Part shown: positions 9,273-17,560 of the stretch, in pieces
Layout: each line of letters starts with the position of its first letter
Position numbering within the stretch: the first letter of the stretch is position 1
Assembly: GCF_009938205.1 (NCBI RefSeq)
Contig: NZ_AP019655.1
Location: 496,001 to 560,000, forward strand
Reading direction: 5' to 3'
Source of the DNA: Vibrio panuliri
GTDB taxonomy: Bacteria > Pseudomonadota > Gammaproteobacteria > Enterobacterales > Vibrionaceae
Length of the DNA stretch: 64,000 nt
Notes under the pieces: generated by a model
Database searches by the model: none
Told to the model about the DNA's origin: nothing
The model's input: only the letters and a program-made list of their open reading frames with translations
Translations under genes and position numbers: made by a program

Positions 9273-10127
9273 ATGAATTTTAGTACCAATCAAGTTTATC
9301 CTCGCATCAGAATGACAATGCCTTCTCTGACCAACACGGAAAAGCGCATTGCGGAATTTTTCCTGACGCCAAGGACAATGCGTAAGGAAGTCACCATCAA
9401 TGCCGTTGCAGATCGACTTGGTGTATCGACATCTCTGATCGTTAAGCTTGCTAAAAAGCTCGGTTATGACGGATTTAAAGAGCTCAAAGCTGAACTGCTA
9501 ATGGTTGAAAATGAAAAGCAATATTTGCCAGATCAAAAACTAAATAGGGATGATGACTGCGCGCAGATTGTTCAAAAGGTGTTGAATAACTCATTGAATT
9601 CATTGCAAGAAGTTTTGTCTTTTTCAAATGTGCCTAAAATAGAAAAGGCTGCTCGTATGGTGATCAATGCGAGAAAAATGTCTCTGTTTGCCGTGGGGGG
9701 GACATCCGTAATCGCTGAAGACTTTCACCACAAATTGCTACGAATAGGTATACATACTTATGTACCTAAGGATTATCATATGATGATCATGACTGCTAGC
9801 CTGATGTCATCGGATGATGTGATCTTGGTTATTTCGCACTCGGGGCAAACTATCGATCTTATTGATGCGGTAAATGAAGCTAAAAAATCTGGGGCAGCGG
9901 TTGTAGCCATCACCAACAACTACAATTCCAAACTTACTTCTCTAGCTGATTGCGCTATTTTTGCGCCAGCATCACCAGAACCGATTTTGGGGAAAAATGG
10001 CACGGCAAGGTTGGTTAAGATCGCTTTAGTCGATTGTCTCTTCGCCACGGTTGCCAATCTCTGTCCAGATAAAACACAAATTGCGATAGACAAAACTGGC
10101 ATAGCCACGAGCCGACTCCATAAATAA
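9273..10127 (+). CDS. RpiR-family transcriptional regulator, probable als operon regulator
   Basis: This 284-residue protein has an N-terminal HTH_6 domain (about residues 5-80; TNTEKRIAEFFL and AVADRLGVSTSLIVKLAKKLGYDGFKELK). A C-terminal SIS phosphosugar-binding domain follows (about 125-260; FAVGGTSVIAEDFHHKLLRIG, VILVISHSGQTIDLIDAV). In E. coli an RpiR/AlsR protein of the same build represses als and rpiB. Here the gene is downstream of alsK on the same strand, separated only by a hairpin. Control by a phosphorylated allose intermediate is inferred from family and context. Confidence 0.88.
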   Translation: MNFSTNQVYPRIRMTMPSLTNTEKRIAEFFLTPRTMRKEVTINAVADRLGVSTSLIVKLAKKLGYDGFKELKAELLMVENEKQYLPDQKLNRDDDCAQIVQKVLNNSLNSLQEVLSFSNVPKIEKAARMVINARKMSLFAVGGTSVIAEDFHHKLLRIGIHTYVPKDYHMMIMTASLMSSDDVILVISHSGQTIDLIDAVNEAKKSGAAVVAITNNYNSKLTSLADCAIFAPASPEPILGKNGTARLVKIALVDCLFATVANLCPDKTQIAIDKTGIATSRLHK

Positions 10128-10258
10128 TTGCTTTGCTCTTGAAGTTAAAGCGAAACGCATGGGGTATTCGACGTTTCTTGTGAGACGATGGTTCTAAACG
10201 TGCAAAGTAAGGATTTTACGTTAGGCTTAAAGTATCACTCGAAAATACCGATAGACCT

Positions 10259-11053
10259 ATGCTCAACAATACGCCGCTGCGCGCGGTTTGTACGGCTTGT
10301 ATTACGTTTATGTTTGTCTCGTTAGATTCGAATGCTACGGCGTTCAAAGACCAGTTGGTCAATCTTGACCCTGCCCGTTGGCAGGTGGCTGATGGTTGGC
10401 AAAATGGCTATCCGTTTTATAGCCGTTGGGAGTCTGACGCCATCAGTTTTGGTTCTAAAGGCATGACCATTGAGTTAGCCCCCGATGGCAAGTTAAATGA
10501 GGCAGGGCAACGAACGTATTTCTCAGGAGAGTTGCGTAGTCACGACTATTACTCCTACGGCTGTTATGAAGTTGAAATGAAACCAATCAAAGCACCTGGC
10601 GTAGTGACGTCGTTTTTCTTGTTTGCGGGTCCTTACGACAAACCCGTTGGAGGTAGTGGCAAGCATAATGAAATCGATATTGAATTCTTAGGCTCAAATA
10701 CCAATATGGTTCAACTGAACTTTTGGACCGATGACGATGAGTACGCCAATACCCATGAAACGCTGATTTTCTTGGATTTTGATGCTTCGCAGCAGTTTCA
10801 CCGCTACGGTATTTATTGGGGTAAAGATTTCCTAGAGTGGTTTGTCGATGGCAAATCGGTTTTGAAGGTTCGCAATAATCGTTTTGATCCAATACCTAAT
10901 GCGGAACACTCTAAACTTCGTGTTATGGCAAATGTTTGGGCGGTGGATCATGGCGTGGCAAACTGGGCGGGGCGCTTTAACATCGATAACCCTAATCGTT
11001 ACAGTGCTCGATATAGAAATTTTTCATTTACTCCAGAATCACGATGTCTCTGA
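10259..11053 (+). CDS. secreted GH16 beta-glucanase, lichenase-like
   Basis: A 264-residue protein with an N-terminal hydrophobic signal and the GH16 catalytic strand HNEIDIEFLG (Glu138 nucleophile, Asp140, Glu142 acid/base). The region NMVQLNFWTDD and the downstream FHRYGIYWGKDFLEWFVDGK and RVMANVWAVDHGVANWAGRF are collinear with bacterial beta-1,3-1,4-glucanases (lichenases). It should be exported and cleave a beta-glucan; the exact linkage cannot be told from sequence. No strong ribosome site precedes the ATG. It sits between als and a glycosyltransferase gene, 122 bases upstream of the latter. Confidence 0.85.
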   Translation: MLNNTPLRAVCTACITFMFVSLDSNATAFKDQLVNLDPARWQVADGWQNGYPFYSRWESDAISFGSKGMTIELAPDGKLNEAGQRTYFSGELRSHDYYSYGCYEVEMKPIKAPGVVTSFFLFAGPYDKPVGGSGKHNEIDIEFLGSNTNMVQLNFWTDDDEYANTHETLIFLDFDASQQFHRYGIYWGKDFLEWFVDGKSVLKVRNNRFDPIPNAEHSKLRVMANVWAVDHGVANWAGRFNIDNPNRYSARYRNFSFTPESRCL

Positions 11054-11175
11054 ACTCCAAAGAGAAAATTAATCGACGGATGATCTTTCAATAAAGGCTG
11101 TTTGTATAAAACAAATTGCATACTACGCTTAGATAAAGAAAAGAGAAGAAAACAACGTCAATCTAGGGTATCAAC

Positions 11176-12456
11176 ATGCAATCACCGACCTCGCGCCTGG
11201 CATACTTGCTGAATCATTCTAGCACCAGCTTCGATTTGACCAATCAAGCACACCAGTCTCGTTTATTACGTCTCGCAGAGCAGATTTTGGCATTGGACAC
11301 GATATCAGATGAGCAGCTTAAACAGATGGCTATTCAACAGGACGCGCCATTGGAGTTTAGGCTTGCGTTAAAGCTCGTTGAATCGCGCCGAAAAGTGATT
11401 GCGATTGCGCAACCCGTCAAGGTAGGCGTTGTATTTGCGATGTGGGGTGAACACAATCGTTTACAAGAGAAATCTTCATCGAATCCTAATGGGGAAGATT
11501 CGTTGCGAACCAAAATAGCGCAGCTGGAATGGATTACTGCGGATTCCAATGTGAGTTGGCAACTTTATTGTGTCGACGATGGCTGCCCTCACGAAAGTGC
11601 GCATATCGCCAAACGTATTGCTCATCAGCAACCTCGTTACATCAACGATAAAGTACATGTGTTGCAGCTGTCTACAGCCATTCCAACCAGTGTTGGGGCA
11701 TTGAGATACCTTGACCATGTTGATGACTCGCGTAAAGGTGGTGCAATCATACTTGGTTGTGAACGGGCGCTTGCGGCGAATGCAGATGCAGTTATTTATA
11801 CCGATGCCGATAATTCTGTGCATCTTGGTCAGATTGGTCTTTTGCTCGAGCCATTTGTCACGCAAAACAAGCAAGTCGTACTAGGCAATAGAAAGCATCC
11901 TGACTCTATTTTGGTTAAGCAAGAGGAGCGCTGGGGTGTGGGGATCAAAACCTTACGCCATATGCAGCGTATGATTGGTGCGCAGATTTTCGAACGAGGG
12001 ATTAAAGATACGCAAGCGGCATTTAAGTTGTATGGACGGGCAGTACTAGAGCAAATCTTATTGAAACCGACCGTTTATGACTTTTCATTCGATACCGACT
12101 GGATCTTTGCCGCGATGGAGTTGAACCAACCGATTGCCACAACGCCATTTGCGTTTATTGACTCGGCAGCAGAGTCGGCCTCAATTGTACAAGGGCCCAT
12201 GACAACATGGTACGTTTTACTTGATGGCTTAGTGAAGGCCGCCAAAGCGAGAGAAGTGACGTACAGTGAGGAAATGGCGGACGTGTTTTCCACTGAAATT
12301 AAATCGCACAAAGACTTAGAACTACTGATTAATAAGCTACCACCTGAGCTGGCTAGCGCGTCCGATAAAGAATTGGGTAATCCGAAAACGATGTCACCAA
12401 AAGCAATGCGTAACTGGATTATGAGCACAAAAGCGATGCATGCTCAACAGGTATAG
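11176..12456 (+). CDS. soluble glycosyltransferase, GT-A / family 2 type
   Basis: The 426-residue protein has no membrane segment. A helical N-terminal region (about 1-85) precedes a GT-A Rossmann-like domain. That domain has an AMWGEHNRL start, the sequence WQLYCVDDGCPHES, a DxD-like metal motif in VIYTDADNSVHLGQIG, and KDTQAAFKLYGRAVLEQIL followed by YDFSFDTDWIFAAM. The last parts resemble dolichyl-phosphate-sugar synthase-type family 2 enzymes. Donor and acceptor are unknown. Neighbouring GH16 and DUF3131 genes suggest a glucan-related role, which is inference. Confidence 0.78.
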   Translation: MQSPTSRLAYLLNHSSTSFDLTNQAHQSRLLRLAEQILALDTISDEQLKQMAIQQDAPLEFRLALKLVESRRKVIAIAQPVKVGVVFAMWGEHNRLQEKSSSNPNGEDSLRTKIAQLEWITADSNVSWQLYCVDDGCPHESAHIAKRIAHQQPRYINDKVHVLQLSTAIPTSVGALRYLDHVDDSRKGGAIILGCERALAANADAVIYTDADNSVHLGQIGLLLEPFVTQNKQVVLGNRKHPDSILVKQEERWGVGIKTLRHMQRMIGAQIFERGIKDTQAAFKLYGRAVLEQILLKPTVYDFSFDTDWIFAAMELNQPIATTPFAFIDSAAESASIVQGPMTTWYVLLDGLVKAAKAREVTYSEEMADVFSTEIKSHKDLELLINKLPPELASASDKELGNPKTMSPKAMRNWIMSTKAMHAQQV

Positions 12457-12472
12457 CCGATGACAACAGTAC

Positions 12473-12498
12473 CGCCAGAGCTAGCGGTTTCTCTGGCG
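12473..12498. terminator. hairpin between convergent genes
   Basis: CGCCAGAG / CTCTGGCG form an 8-bp stem between the glycosyltransferase gene and the convergent small gene. An alternative pairing ACCGC/GCGGT overlaps it. No clear T-run follows, so termination is only plausible. Confidence 0.4.
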
Positions 12499-12513
12499 AT
12501 ACAGGCGTTTAGA

Positions 12514-12714
12514 CTACTTTGCTCGGTCTTGCGTAAACGTTGAATAGTCTTGCTTAAGTGTTGAATAGATTAAATCAAGCTCTTCTTGAGTGATCACTTC
12601 TCGCAAGCCTTCTCGCTGAACACTCTCGCCGAGATAGCCAATCACTTGTTGCTTATCTTCATTCGAAAGCGAGTCTATCATTTGGTAAATTACGTCTAAC
12701 TGTTGGTTTCTCAT
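12514..12714 (-). CDS. small hypothetical protein, 66 residues
   Basis: The start is placed at the ATG ending at 12714 because GGGGGAGG lies just upstream, a strong ribosome site; a longer frame to 12741 has none. The product (MRNQQLDVIYQMIDSLSNED...) is acidic, helical and soluble, with a segment NEDKQQVIGYLGESVQREG. No family is recognised. The good ribosome site and reading on the same strand as the response-regulator gene behind it support a real gene. Confidence 0.6.
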   Translation of the reverse strand: MRNQQLDVIYQMIDSLSNEDKQQVIGYLGESVQREGLREVITQEELDLIYSTLKQDYSTFTQDRAK

Positions 12715-12808
12715 GGTCGCCTCCCCCGAAGTCGATTGCAAAGAAATCGTTGTCTGTTTCTATGGCGTTTTTCACCATCCTTCAATAACTAACGTTAATG
12801 TTCGAACA

Positions 12809-14413
12809 CTACACACTGTTTTTCCTTGATGTTATGAATGAAAATGCCACTGGTGGTGCAACTGAAAAACCATGCTGTCGACCAGTTACAATCCAGTTAT
12901 GCCAGTTTGGTGGTAACGTTAGTACAGACAGTTCTGCCACCAACTTGCCCATATCTGCTGTTAAAGTCTCCTTTGGCTGCTGGGCTGCGTGATACAAAAA
13001 GTAAATCTTGGCTTCTGAAGAACAAGGGTAGCGTTCAACAAACTGCCGAGCGGTTGCAAGCGACGCTGGAATTGCACTCGCTTGATCAATTGGATGAAAC
13101 GACATCGACACGGCTTTGGAAGGCTTCACCCCTGCTCGATCTTCAATTAAGCCGGTAATCGCGGTATGTATTTGATGCTCGCCAAAGAGTTCCAGTGCGG
13201 GCAGAAACTCCGATAAAAGAACAAGTGGCGTCTCATGTAGCTCATCGTAGAAGTATGATAGAGACTGCAGAAGCTTTTGGTGAGCCAGTTTGTCATTATT
13301 TTCATAAATGAGTACTTGGCACTGCGCAAGTAACAGCACCGCTTGTAGTTGTTGCAGCCGTTTGGGTGTTAGTTTGCGACTGGCAAACCGCACAAACTTA
13401 TTCGCATGGCGCATAAGCTCGGTCTTTGCTTTTGTACTCTCAGCAAGGGTGTAGATAGAGTATAAACAATGGAAGTGCGCGATCACTGTTTTCAGCCAGT
13501 TCGTATCAGCAAGGGACATGTGTTGGGCATACGTAGCACCAACTTTTAATAGTTGGCCCTTTTTATTTGCTTGCGTATTGAGAGTACTGGCTTTTGTTGC
13601 TCTCTCACCAATGCTTGGTGTCAGTTCAAACGCTTTTGTTGCCCACACCGCGGCCTTTTCCATGAACCCACAGTCGGCGTAAATATCGGCAATGGTATCC
13701 ATGACACGGATAGAGAGAGGGTTCTCACTCATAAAGCTATGCAGTTCTTCAAGCGCTTGACGAGAATTGTTTTCGCGATGAAGTATTCTTGCAATCGCGC
13801 AAACTTTAGAGGCATGGCAAGGTGTTGACGAGATGGTGATGTAGGCATCAAGAAACGACCATTGGTTGCCTGTCATCAAATGTTCGAGTAGGTAGGCTTC
13901 AAGACTAATACTAAAACCAGACCGATTAATAAGCTCAAACATGGTTGCCGCAGAAAGCGGTTGCTGACGTTGGAGCGCTTCTGTTATTTGCGCCAATTTC
14001 TGTGTTTCGCGATGAATGGTATGCAGTTTATCAAGCAACGACGTATTGCTGAGGGGTTTGGTAATAAAGTGACGCACTTTTCCAGACAGGGCAGTGAGTA
14101 CCGTTTCTTGGCGCGCATCGCCCGAAATAATCAGTACGCCTGTCGAATCTCCAATGAGTCGGTTGCGATGTAAAAGCATCGCTAGTTCAAACCCTGTTAG
14201 ATGCTGTTCAAGATGGTAGTCTAAAATCAACACATCAAACTGGTGTGTTTCCATTGCTTTAATGGCATCTTGATAACGTTCAACGCTAACCACATGTTCA
14301 TGTAACACTCCTAAGCTAACGAGCTGCTGCTTAATCAATAGCAGAGCAGTACTTGAGTCATCGACAATAAGTACTTTTAGTGATGTTAGGAAACTCGTGT
14401 TGATTTTTCGCAA
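12809..14413 (-). CDS. response regulator with receiver domain and TPR-like C terminus (VieB-like)
   Basis: An N-terminal receiver domain (about residues 12-130) shows VLIVDDSSTALLLIKQQL with the acidic pair, phospho-acceptor Asp in FDVLILDYHLE, Ser in IISGDA and Lys in FITKPLSNTSLL. The rest (about 400 residues) is helical and TPR-like, e.g. ADIYADCGFMEKAAVWATKAFEL. There is no DNA-binding or enzymatic output domain, so it probably signals by protein contact. The architecture resembles V. cholerae VieB. No ATG precedes the receiver. I favour a TTG at 14413 because GAGGG sits five bases before it; a further TTG at 14428 lacks a ribosome site. Confidence 0.78.
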   Translation of the reverse strand: MRKINTSFLTSLKVLIVDDSSTALLLIKQQLVSLGVLHEHVVSVERYQDAIKAMETHQFDVLILDYHLEQHLTGFELAMLLHRNRLIGDSTGVLIISGDARQETVLTALSGKVRHFITKPLSNTSLLDKLHTIHRETQKLAQITEALQRQQPLSAATMFELINRSGFSISLEAYLLEHLMTGNQWSFLDAYITISSTPCHASKVCAIARILHRENNSRQALEELHSFMSENPLSIRVMDTIADIYADCGFMEKAAVWATKAFELTPSIGERATKASTLNTQANKKGQLLKVGATYAQHMSLADTNWLKTVIAHFHCLYSIYTLAESTKAKTELMRHANKFVRFASRKLTPKRLQQLQAVLLLAQCQVLIYENNDKLAHQKLLQSLSYFYDELHETPLVLLSEFLPALELFGEHQIHTAITGLIEDRAGVKPSKAVSMSFHPIDQASAIPASLATARQFVERYPCSSEAKIYFLYHAAQQPKETLTADMGKLVAELSVLTLPPNWHNWIVTGRQHGFSVAPPVAFSFITSRKNSV

Positions 14414-14512
14414 GTGAGCCCTCGACAATATAAGCGTAGCAATTTGAGACAGTTATATTACATATTAGTCCACTACGTTCATATAAGCCATTTCGATCAG
14501 TACCATAAAGTT

Positions 14513-14534
14513 GAGGCCCGCAGTTGCGGGCCTC
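14513..14534 (-). terminator. strong hairpin downstream of the CDF transporter gene
   Basis: GAGGCCCGC / GCGGGCCTC make a perfect 9-bp GC-rich stem with an AGTT loop, 20 bases after the stop of the minus-strand transporter gene. Reading on the minus strand it is followed by AACTTTATGG, so the T-tract is weak. Confidence 0.55.
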
Positions 14535-14553
14535 ACTCTATAGCATTATCAAA

Positions 14554-15447
14554 CTAGATAGCAACGTTCATGGTGAGCTGCAGATCGAGCTTGAGAGACG
14601 CGAGTTTTGTCTTAAGCAAATGTCGCGCTTTCTCAACTTCAGCAAGATCGAGTTGCTGCGAGTCACTGTGAATATCGATATTGACCCAAAGTTCTTGTCC
14701 TACCTTTGCGACACCGTTGAGTTCGATATCCTGTGCGAATTGTTGACTGACCTGAGCGACCTCGTGATCAACTCGGTCATGGATTCGTCGGTCAGGTTTC
14801 ATCATTAGTAACTCGCGAGCGGCTTGAATAATCATGCCAGCGGGTACTTTAATAAAGTAAAACGACATTAAAATCATCATCATTGGGTCTGCATAAATGC
14901 TGTAGTGGGCGTAGGGTGTTAACGTCAAACCGTATGCCGCAACAAAACCTAAAGTGACCGCGACACTAAGCAGGGTATCCATTTGCCACTGCTTGCTCTC
15001 TGCTTGAATAAGACCTGAGCTAAAGCGTTTTGACTTGGCATGGATGTACCACCAACCATAACCACAGCCGATGACATTCACCAGCCCAAACAGCGATGCG
15101 ATTGAGGTATCCACTTCTCGGCCACCAGTAAACATTGAAGTGATTGCCGAGTACAAAGAGTAAAGTACGATGCTTAAAATGACACTGCCTTTAATCGCGA
15201 TAACGACAGGCTCAATCACCGCTTTACCAAATTGAAATTGACCGTTTGATGGGCGGCTGATGTAACGTGAAGCTGCAAGTGACAATAAAGTTAACAGCAA
15301 GCTGACAAGAGAGTAGACGCCGTCAAACACAATAACCAGTGAGCCCATCCAAACACCAACGACGAGCCCACCTACAGCAAACCCAGATGCTAAAAGGGCT
15401 GAGAAGGAAAGAATCCGTTTTTCGTTTAAACTAGTTTGGGCACACAT
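14554..15447 (-). CDS. cation diffusion facilitator family transporter
   Basis: The start is at the ATG ending at 15447 because AAGGAG lies upstream at normal distance; a frame extending to 15504 has no ribosome site. The 297-residue product has about six membrane segments followed by a short cytoplasmic domain, the CDF build. The usual TM2 site DxxxD reads DGVYS here, and the usual TM5 HxxxD reads QWQMD. One Asp remains in each pair and the partners are Ser and Gln. Metal specificity therefore cannot be assumed. It probably exports a divalent metal or a related substrate. Confidence 0.82.
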   Translation of the reverse strand: MCAQTSLNEKRILSFSALLASGFAVGGLVVGVWMGSLVIVFDGVYSLVSLLLTLLSLAASRYISRPSNGQFQFGKAVIEPVVIAIKGSVILSIVLYSLYSAITSMFTGGREVDTSIASLFGLVNVIGCGYGWWYIHAKSKRFSSGLIQAESKQWQMDTLLSVAVTLGFVAAYGLTLTPYAHYSIYADPMMMILMSFYFIKVPAGMIIQAARELLMMKPDRRIHDRVDHEVAQVSQQFAQDIELNGVAKVGQELWVNIDIHSDSQQLDLAEVEKARHLLKTKLASLKLDLQLTMNVAI

Positions 15448-15631
15448 GATTAAAAATCTCCTTAGAACTGCCTCTATTTTTATGAGTTCTAACGGTTTTT
15501 TCAAATGAGATCTTTGCTTGTGCCTGAGTGGAAAATGTGAAAATAGAAATAATGCACCAAAAACAATTGGTTAGAGATATTTAGTGCTGTCAATATAAAT
15601 GACGCTGACTGATTGTTGTACTCTCTAATTG

Positions 15632-16510
15632 TTAAAAGTCGAATAAATACTCGTTGAGTTGTTCCGCTAGCCATGTCATCGCGGGGTGCTCTTGCATGCC
15701 CGCAGGGGTAAACATGCAGTAATCTTCTTGGGTTAAACCATAAGTGTGTTTGATAACCGCTAGCTCTTGTTGGCGTAAGTGATGACGAATTAAGGGCTCG
15801 GGAAGCACTCCCCACGCGTTTTCAGTCAGAATCGAATTCAGCATATAGTCAAAACTTGAAAACCCAATATGTCGCAGAGAAAGGGGCTTTAACTCAGGGT
15901 TGTCTTTCTCGTTGAGATAAACCATCGCGGCTTGCATTGCATTGCGCAGATCACTATCTGCGACTCGTCGCATTTTACTTAATGGATTGTCTGCTCCACA
16001 TACCGACATCATGCGGATTTTGCCTAATGGCTGATAGGTGACGTGTGGGTCATCCGTTCGTTCATAATCGACGCCAAAAGCAAAGTCGACTTGGCCTGTG
16101 ACAACCAGGTTGGCAAGGTCGCCGGATGAGGCGAGCACAATATTAAATGAGGTGGCGGGAAAGTCGCTGTTTAGACGATGTGAGAGATCTTGCCACAAGT
16201 CATCGGGCAAGGAGTCATCGCGCGCTATCCATACTTCAGCACTAAATTCTCCCGAGACCTGGGCACACGTTTGTCGAATGCGAGCTTCGGTAAAAAGCAG
16301 GTTTTGACTATCCCGATAAATCGCTTTTCCCGCTTCAGATAGCGTGAGTTGGTTTCCAGAACGATTAAAAAGTTCAACCGACAGTTCTTTTTCGAGCGCT
16401 TTAATCGACATGCTAAGTTTGGTACGGTTGCAATCAAGTTGGCGAGCTGCCTCGGAAACCGAGCCAGTGTCAGCGATAGTGCAGAATGCTTCAATTTGCG
16501 ACAAGTTCAT
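15632..16510 (-). CDS. LysR-family transcriptional regulator
   Basis: This 292-residue protein has an N-terminal winged helix-turn-helix (residues 1-60; IEAFCTIADTGSVSEAARQLDCNRTKLSMSIKALEKEL). A periplasmic-binding-protein-like effector domain follows (about 90-285). The recognition helix CNRTKLSMSI is less usual than the common SQPAVS type. It is transcribed away from the methyltransferase gene at 16755; its target and inducer are not evident. Confidence 0.9.
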   Translation of the reverse strand: MNLSQIEAFCTIADTGSVSEAARQLDCNRTKLSMSIKALEKELSVELFNRSGNQLTLSEAGKAIYRDSQNLLFTEARIRQTCAQVSGEFSAEVWIARDDSLPDDLWQDLSHRLNSDFPATSFNIVLASSGDLANLVVTGQVDFAFGVDYERTDDPHVTYQPLGKIRMMSVCGADNPLSKMRRVADSDLRNAMQAAMVYLNEKDNPELKPLSLRHIGFSSFDYMLNSILTENAWGVLPEPLIRHHLRQQELAVIKHTYGLTQEDYCMFTPAGMQEHPAMTWLAEQLNEYLFDF

Positions 16511-16648
16511 AAGGTTTTTCTGTGGTTAGCACCGAAGTAGTGTTTATCCGTTACACGGCACGTGTTTAATGTTAGCCAGTAATATACTAATGTAATTTAT
16601 CTTAAATGTCTGTTTTCACATAGCTATGGGTGACATATAATGGCAGGG

Positions 16649-16710
16649 CTATACCCAAGTAACTTTTTGCTTAACGGTTAGGCGTACGCCTTGAGGCTAC
16701 TTCGGTATAG
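16649..16710. repeat. Vibrio-type dispersed palindromic element, copy A
   Basis: CTATACCCAAGTA (16649-16661) and TACTTCGGTATAG (16698-16710) are inverted copies with one mismatch, enclosing CTTGAGG. Related sequences occur at 43450-43512 and 58330-58503 in this window. It lies between the LysR and methyltransferase genes. Confidence 0.55.
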
Positions 16711-16754
16711 ATTTCAGATTTTATGCTTTTTTAAGCAGTTTTAGGGAGAGCACA

Positions 16755-17336
16755 ATGGCTATCAATTGGGATGAACATGCTGAACACTGGGATACAGATG
16801 AAGCGACATCTATCTTTGCAGAGGAAGCATATTCTTCGCTAATTAAAACTTTTAACATCAAAGGCAAGCACGTGCTCGACTTTGGTTGTGGCACCGGGTT
16901 GTTGAGCCAAAAGATGTCACCTGAAGCCAAAGACATTGTTGCATTAGATTATTCTGAAGCAATGATTGAGCAACTCGACAATAAAGCACTGCCTAACGTT
17001 GAGGCTGTGGTTGATACTTTGACTCGTGGCTTAGTTGCAATTCATCCAGCATTTCGCAACCAGTTTGATTTGGTTGTTGCTTCTTCTGTCTGTGGTTTTC
17101 TAACTAACTACGTTGATACCTGCGATATCGTTTATTCACTGCTTGAAGAGGGTGGTCATTTTATTCACTGGGATTGGCTAGCAGTGGAACCCGAAGAAGA
17201 GATGGCCATGGACCCAGATTACGTAGAGCGTGTTCTACTGGGGATCGGTTTTAAGCAAGTAGAGACGACGGTACCATTTGAAATTACCACCAAGCAAGGT
17301 GTGTTTAAAGTCATGATGGCGGTTGCCGTTAAATAG
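16755..17336 (+). CDS. class I SAM-dependent methyltransferase
   Basis: This 193-residue protein has the SAM-binding motif I VLDFGCGTGLLSQKM (about residues 39-53), motif II IVALDYSEAMIEQLD, and a downstream FDLVVASSVCGFLTNY. The N-terminal WDEHAEHWDTDE segment is typical of small UbiE/Tam-like methyltransferases. The substrate is not evident. GGGAG ribosome site upstream. A clear terminator follows, so it appears monocistronic. Confidence 0.85.
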   Translation: MAINWDEHAEHWDTDEATSIFAEEAYSSLIKTFNIKGKHVLDFGCGTGLLSQKMSPEAKDIVALDYSEAMIEQLDNKALPNVEAVVDTLTRGLVAIHPAFRNQFDLVVASSVCGFLTNYVDTCDIVYSLLEEGGHFIHWDWLAVEPEEEMAMDPDYVERVLLGIGFKQVETTVPFEITTKQGVFKVMMAVAVK

Positions 17337-17363
17337 TGATTAGGCCTGTAATCCATTAATTCG

Positions 17364-17385
17364 AGGGAGCGTTAGCTCCCTTTTT
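17364..17385 (+). terminator. rho-independent terminator of the methyltransferase gene
   Basis: GGGAGC / GCTCCC stem, GTTA loop, then TTTTT. Confidence 0.85.
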
Positions 17386-17440
17386 GCTTTGTAATCGAGC
17401 GCGAGATTTGGCATGGATTTACGGGCTCCATTTGCCATTA

Positions 17441-17458
17441 TGTAAATTAATTGTTACA
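17441..17458 (+). promoter_or_regulatory. TyrR/PhhR-like box upstream of phhA
   Basis: TGTAAA-TTAATT-GTTACA matches the TyrR box TGTAAA-N6-TTTACA at 11 of 12 fixed positions. It is 103 bases before phhA. Aromatic-amino-acid control of phhA by a TyrR/PhhR protein is known in other gammaproteobacteria and is inferred here. Confidence 0.6.
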
Positions 17459-17560
17459 TAACTATCAGCGCAAATCGTCGTGCTTTCTTTGTCTGTTTAC
17501 TCAGAGTTCAATACGCTTAAATGATAAACATCGCTGAGTAAAACATGTAAGGAGGGCGTG

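Noticed and set aside
12838..13158. 106-codon plus-strand frame
   Set aside because: Antisense shadow of the response-regulator gene, which has clear receiver and TPR features.
15501..15815. 104-codon minus-strand frame
   Set aside because: It overlaps the end of the LysR gene in another frame and has no plausible start signal.
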